In this document: in pieces, positions 61,096 through 64,000 of the stretch | Position numbering within the stretch: position 1 is the first letter of the stretch | How the letters are laid out: each line of letters begins with the position of its first letter | Source: Phaeacidiphilus oryzae TH49 | Lineage (GTDB): Bacteria > Actinomycetota > Actinomycetes > Streptomycetales > Streptomycetaceae | Direction: 5' to 3' | Length of the DNA stretch: 64,000 nucleotides | NCBI RefSeq assembly: GCF_000744815.1 | Contig: NZ_JQMQ01000005.1 | Location: forward strand, 6,157,801 to 6,221,800 | Notes under the pieces: generated by a model | Database searches by the model: none | What the model saw: only the letters and a program-made list of their open reading frames with translations | Told to the model about the DNA's origin: nothing | Made by a program: the position numbers and the translations under genes

Positions 61096-61496
61096 ACGAC
61101 AGGGTGAGTGACGTGGCGTCAGCCGCGCCCGGGCCGGTGTACCGGGCCGGGCTGGCCGTCGGCGAGCTGCGCTACCAGCGCTGCGGCGGCTGCGCGGCGG
61201 CGGTCCACCCGCCCCGGGTGCTCTGCCCCGAGTGCGGCTCGCAGGAGCTGGACTGGCGGCGCAGTGCGGGCCTCGGCGAGGTCTACTCCACGACCGCCGT
61301 CCGCGGCCGGTCGGGGGTCCACAACGTGGCGCTGATCGACCTGGACGAGGGCTTCCGGATGATGTCCCGGGTGGAAGGGACCGAGCCGGACGAGGTCCGG
61401 ATCGGGGACCGGGTCGGCTTTCTGACGGCCGATCAGGACGGCGAGCCGATCGCCGTGTTCCAGCGGACCGAGACGAAGGGCGGGCCCACCGCATGA
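61092..61496 (+). CDS. DUF35 OB-fold zinc-ribbon protein
   Basis: 134 residues. The zinc ribbon is RYQRCGGCAAAVHPPRVLCP then ECGS (CxxC...CxxC), followed by an OB fold (GEVYSTTAVRGRSGVHNVAL, FRMMSRVEGTEPDEVRIGDR). Members associate with SCP2-type thiolases and help shape the CoA-substrate channel; the thiolase gene overlaps directly (ATGA), confirming the pairing. The GTG start overlaps the synthetase stop. Confidence 0.87.
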   Translation: MNDRVSDVASAAPGPVYRAGLAVGELRYQRCGGCAAAVHPPRVLCPECGSQELDWRRSAGLGEVYSTTAVRGRSGVHNVALIDLDEGFRMMSRVEGTEPDEVRIGDRVGFLTADQDGEPIAVFQRTETKGGPTA

Positions 61497-62662
61497 CTTC
61501 CGGCTCTCTGCGCGGACGCGCCGCCGTCGTCGGCGTCGCCGAGTCCGACCTCGGCGAGGTCGCCGAGGGACTGACCCCGCTCGACCTCTGCGGGCAGGCC
61601 GCCGCCCGCGCGCTGGCCGACGCCGGCCTCAGGAAGTCCGAGGTGGACGGCCTCTTCACGGCCTCCTCCTACTACGCCCTGGCGGCCATGGACACCGCCG
61701 AGTACCTGGGCATCAGGCCGAGGCACATCGACGGCACCAACATCGGCGGGTCCTCCTTCGTCTCGCATCTGCTGCACGCCGCCGCGGCCGTAGAGGAGGG
61801 GCTCTGCTCGGTGGCGCTGATCGTCTACGGCTCCACCCAGCGCTCGGACGGCGGCCGGCTGGTCTCCCCGTCCAAGCCGGACCCGTACGAGGGCCCCTAC
61901 CGGCCGCGCTACCCGGTCAGCATGTACGCGCTGGCCGCCGCCCGGCACATCCACCAGTACGGGACCACCCGCGAGCAGCTGGCGGACGTCGCGGTCGCGG
62001 CCCGGCAGTGGGCGCGGCTCAACCCGGCTGCCTTCGAGCGCGAGCCGCTCACCCGTGAGGAGGTGCTGGGCTCCAGGATGATCAGCGACCCGCTGACGGT
62101 CCGGGACTGCTGCCTGGTCACCGACGGCGGGGGCGCGCTGGTCGTGGTCTCCGCCGAGCGGGCCCGGGAGCTGGAGCGGAACGGCGGCCCGAAGCCGGCG
62201 TACCTGCTGGGCGCGGGGGAGGCCACCTGGCACCGGAACATCTCCCGGATGCCCGACCTCACCGTCACCGCCGCGCGCGACTCCGGCCGCCGGGCGTTCG
62301 AGATGGCCGGGCTGCGGCCGTCCGACGTGGACGTGGTCGAGCTCTACGACGCCTTCACCATCAACCCCGTCCTCTTCCTGGAGGACCTCGGCTTCTGCGC
62401 CAAGGGGGAGGGCGGGTCCTTCGTCGCGGACGGCGCCATCGCCCCCGGCGGGCGGCTGCCGGTGAACACCAACGGCGGCGGGCTCTCCTACTGCCACCCG
62501 GGGATGTACGGGGTGTTCACCGTCATCGAGGCGGTCCGGCAGCTGCGCGGGACCTGCGGGGAGCGGCAGGTCGCGGACGCGGAGGTGGCGCTGGCCCACG
62601 GCAACGGAGGGACCCTCTCCAGCCAGGTCACCGCGATCCTCGGCACCGGCGAGACGCTCTGA
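61493..62662 (+). CDS. SCP2-type thiolase (lipid-transfer/acetyl-CoA acetyltransferase family)
   Basis: 389 residues. AAVVGVAESDLGEVAEGLTP opens the family, and DGTNIGGSSFVSHLLHAAAA carries Ser where a classical thiolase has its first Cys, which is common in DUF35-paired members. DCCLVTDGGGALVVVSAERA, PVNTNGGGLSYCHPGMYGVF (His and Cys of the second active-site loop) and EVALAHGNGGTLSSQ complete it. It probably cleaves a beta-ketoacyl-CoA or performs an aldol/retro-aldol type step with its DUF35 partner. Confidence 0.86.
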   Translation: MTSGSLRGRAAVVGVAESDLGEVAEGLTPLDLCGQAAARALADAGLRKSEVDGLFTASSYYALAAMDTAEYLGIRPRHIDGTNIGGSSFVSHLLHAAAAVEEGLCSVALIVYGSTQRSDGGRLVSPSKPDPYEGPYRPRYPVSMYALAAARHIHQYGTTREQLADVAVAARQWARLNPAAFEREPLTREEVLGSRMISDPLTVRDCCLVTDGGGALVVVSAERARELERNGGPKPAYLLGAGEATWHRNISRMPDLTVTAARDSGRRAFEMAGLRPSDVDVVELYDAFTINPVLFLEDLGFCAKGEGGSFVADGAIAPGGRLPVNTNGGGLSYCHPGMYGVFTVIEAVRQLRGTCGERQVADAEVALAHGNGGTLSSQVTAILGTGETL

Positions 62663-62707
62663 CGGCTCGCCGGCTCACATGGACGGATCAGGCAGCACAA
62701 GGGAGTC

Positions 62708-63454
62708 ATGGGAATGCTGGTAGCGGGTAAGTCGGCGCTGGTCACCGGCGGGGCGCAGGGCATCGGCTTCGCCATCGCCAAGCGGCTGGTGGAGGAGGGG
62801 GCGCGGGTCCTGATCGCGGACATCGACCCGGAGCTGGCCGCCGCCTCCGCCGAGCAGCTGGGCGGCCCGGCGGTCGCGCGGTCGGTGGGCTGCGACGTCA
62901 CCTCGGCGGAGGCCGTGAAGGCCGCCGTGGACGCGGCGGTGGAGGCCTTCGGTTCGCTGGACGTCATGGTGAACAACGCCGGGATCACCCGGGACGCCAC
63001 CATGCGGAAGATGACCGAGGACCAGTTCGACGCGGTGATCGCGGTCCACCTCAAGGGCTGCTGGCTGGGCACCCGGGCGGCGTCCGCGGTGATGCGCGAG
63101 CAGGAGGGCGGCGGGTCGATCGTCAACGTCTCGTCGATCTCCGGCAAGGTCGGCATGATCGGCCAGACCAACTACAGCGCGGCCAAGGCCGGCATCGTGG
63201 GCCTGACCAAGGCGGCCGCGAAGGAGGTCGCCTTCCGCAACGTCCGGGTGAACGCGGTGCAGCCGGGGCTGATCCGGACCCGGATGACGGAGGCGCTGCG
63301 GGAGGACGTCTGGGCGTCCAAGCAGGCCGAGGTGCCGATGGGACGGGCGGGGGAGCCGGAGGAGGTGGCCGATGTGGTCCTCTTCCTGGCGAGCGGGCTC
63401 TCGTCGTATGTGACGGGGACGGTACTGGAGATCTCCGGGGGCCGGCACATCTGA
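62708..63454 (+). CDS. SDR family 3-oxoacyl/hydroxyacyl-CoA dehydrogenase (FabG-like)
   Basis: 248 residues: [20 protein letters not shown] cofactor loop, [16 protein letters not shown] with Asp for [39 protein letters not shown] then [14 protein letters not shown] with catalytic Ser, Tyr and Lys. It most likely serves as the hydroxyacyl-CoA dehydrogenase that this mini beta-oxidation operon otherwise lacks. AAGGGAG precedes ATG 62708, 45 bp after the thiolase stop. Confidence 0.88.
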   Translation: MGMLVAGKSALVTGGAQGIGFAIAKRLVEEGARVLIADIDPELAAASAEQLGGPAVARSVGCDVTSAEAVKAAVDAAVEAFGSLDVMVNNAGITRDATMRKMTEDQFDAVIAVHLKGCWLGTRAASAVMREQEGGGSIVNVSSISGKVGMIGQTNYSAAKAGIVGLTKAAAKEVAFRNVRVNAVQPGLIRTRMTEALREDVWASKQAEVPMGRAGEPEEVADVVLFLASGLSSYVTGTVLEISGGRHI

Positions 63455-64000
63455 TCCCGCCCCGGCGCTTCCTCCGCCTCGGGGGACGCGGGGTTTCCTT
63501 CGGGACCGCCCGGTGGCGTGCCGCCTCCTGCCAAGGGGCGGCCCGCAGCCGGGAGTCGAGGCGGATCCCGGCGCGGGGCGGGCGGCGGCCCGGCGGCCGG
63601 CGGCGTGGGCGGCGGCCCGGTCCCTCCCACAGCCCGTCGCGCCCGTCGCGCGCCCGGCCGCCCGGCGAACGGCGGTGTAGGCGCGGGGGCCGGCCGGCGG
63701 GGGCGTGCGGCGGGGCCGGTCGCGCCCCGAACTGGGCTTCGCCGCAGTCGAGTTGGCTCCGCCGCCGGGCGCGGTGGCCGACGCGGCCAGAGCCGCCGGG
63801 ACGCCCGCTGTCGCCTCGCCGAGTGCCGTCCCTCCGCACCCGGGGATCTCCCGCGGCGCTGTGTGACCCGCTTACTCGAACGTAAAGGCGGGGGCGGATG
63901 GATATCCCGCGGGGAAGAACCCGTAAGGTGCTCTCCGACCGGGCCCGATGGGCCCGTCGGCGAGAGGCGCCTCGGAGGGGTGTCGGAACGGCCGATCCAG
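63455..64000. other. Gene-free right edge with possible promoter
   Basis: About 545 bp with no credible gene; the open frames are Arg/Pro/Gly-rich. Near the end ACCCGTAAGGT contains a good -10 (TAAGGT, about 63929-63934). CGGGCCC-GAT-GGGCCCG (about 63940-63956) is a perfect 7-bp hairpin. The remaining 50 bases look like the leader of a gene or RNA to the right. Confidence 0.4.

Noticed and set aside
63974-64000. Possible start of a serine tRNA (GGAGGGGTGTCGG...)
   Set aside because: The first seven bases and T8 fit, but the D-stem pairs expected at 11-13/22-24 do not form (C against C) and the window ends before the anticodon arm.
1-64000. CRISPR arrays, prophage, IS elements
   Set aside because: No regularly spaced repeats with unique spacers, no transposase, integrase or phage structural motif was seen on either strand.

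Overview
The window is very GC-rich actinomycete DNA (roughly 73 % G+C by eye, third codon positions almost all G or C). Genes overlap as ATGA/GTGA pairs, and mycothiol-linked, F420-type and DUF3311/SSS genes are present. A Streptomyces or close relative (Kitasatospora, Streptacidiphilus type) is the best guess. No phage, IS element, CRISPR array or rRNA was seen.

Layout. 1-6.1 kb: two putative Cys-type leader peptides, a glutathionyl-hydroquinone-reductase-like protein, an orphan binding protein without signal peptide, a DinB/mycothiol-type protein, a DUF4239 membrane protein with a small partner, and a BadF-type kinase. 6.2-13.1 kb: an operon for an amide-type compound (M20 amidohydrolase, SDR, DUF3311 protein with a collagen-like tail, sodium:solute symporter, penicillin-acylase-family Ntn hydrolase) behind a GntR/FadR-like dyad. 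13.2-16.4 kb: an Hsp15-like S4 protein, an AraC regulator and the divergent hydroxyarylic acid decarboxylase genes vdcC-vdcD. 16.4-17.1 kb: a repeat-rich gene-free stretch. 17.2-20.2 kb: luciferase-like monooxygenase plus FMN reductase, then a zinc alcohol dehydrogenase.

20.4-46.9 kb is the most interesting part: a 26-kb glycoside-uptake and catabolism locus. One transcription unit carries a tandem metallo-beta-lactamase/NEW3 protein, a GH36-like hydrolase and a LacI regulator. A second runs from an ABC sugar importer through ROK kinase, GmhA-like isomerase, GH38, GH2, an unassigned probable (alpha/alpha)6 enzyme, GH1, a double-FAD oxidoreductase, FGGY kinase, a YihT/LacD-type aldolase, an Asp/Glu-racemase-like protein and GH13. 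The two units share a nearly identical LacI-type operator. None of the glycosidases shows a signal peptide, so oligosaccharides are probably imported and then cut inside the cell. The kinase-aldolase-FAD-racemase set looks like an unassigned sugar pathway.

46.9-56.7 kb: acyl-CoA ligase, radical SAM protein, LysE exporter/Lrp pair, VOC protein, APH-like protein, an MBL hydrolase, a MarR-CLC channel pair and an NTF2-like protein. 56.75-63.45 kb: a LysR regulator divergent from an acyl-CoA dehydrogenase, NDP-forming acyl-CoA synthetase, DUF35, thiolase and SDR operon.

Quality warning: at least seven genes between 25 and 57 kb are interrupted by what is each time a one-base deletion in a G/C-rich stretch. 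The uniform direction points to consensus errors more than to gene decay, although only reads can decide.
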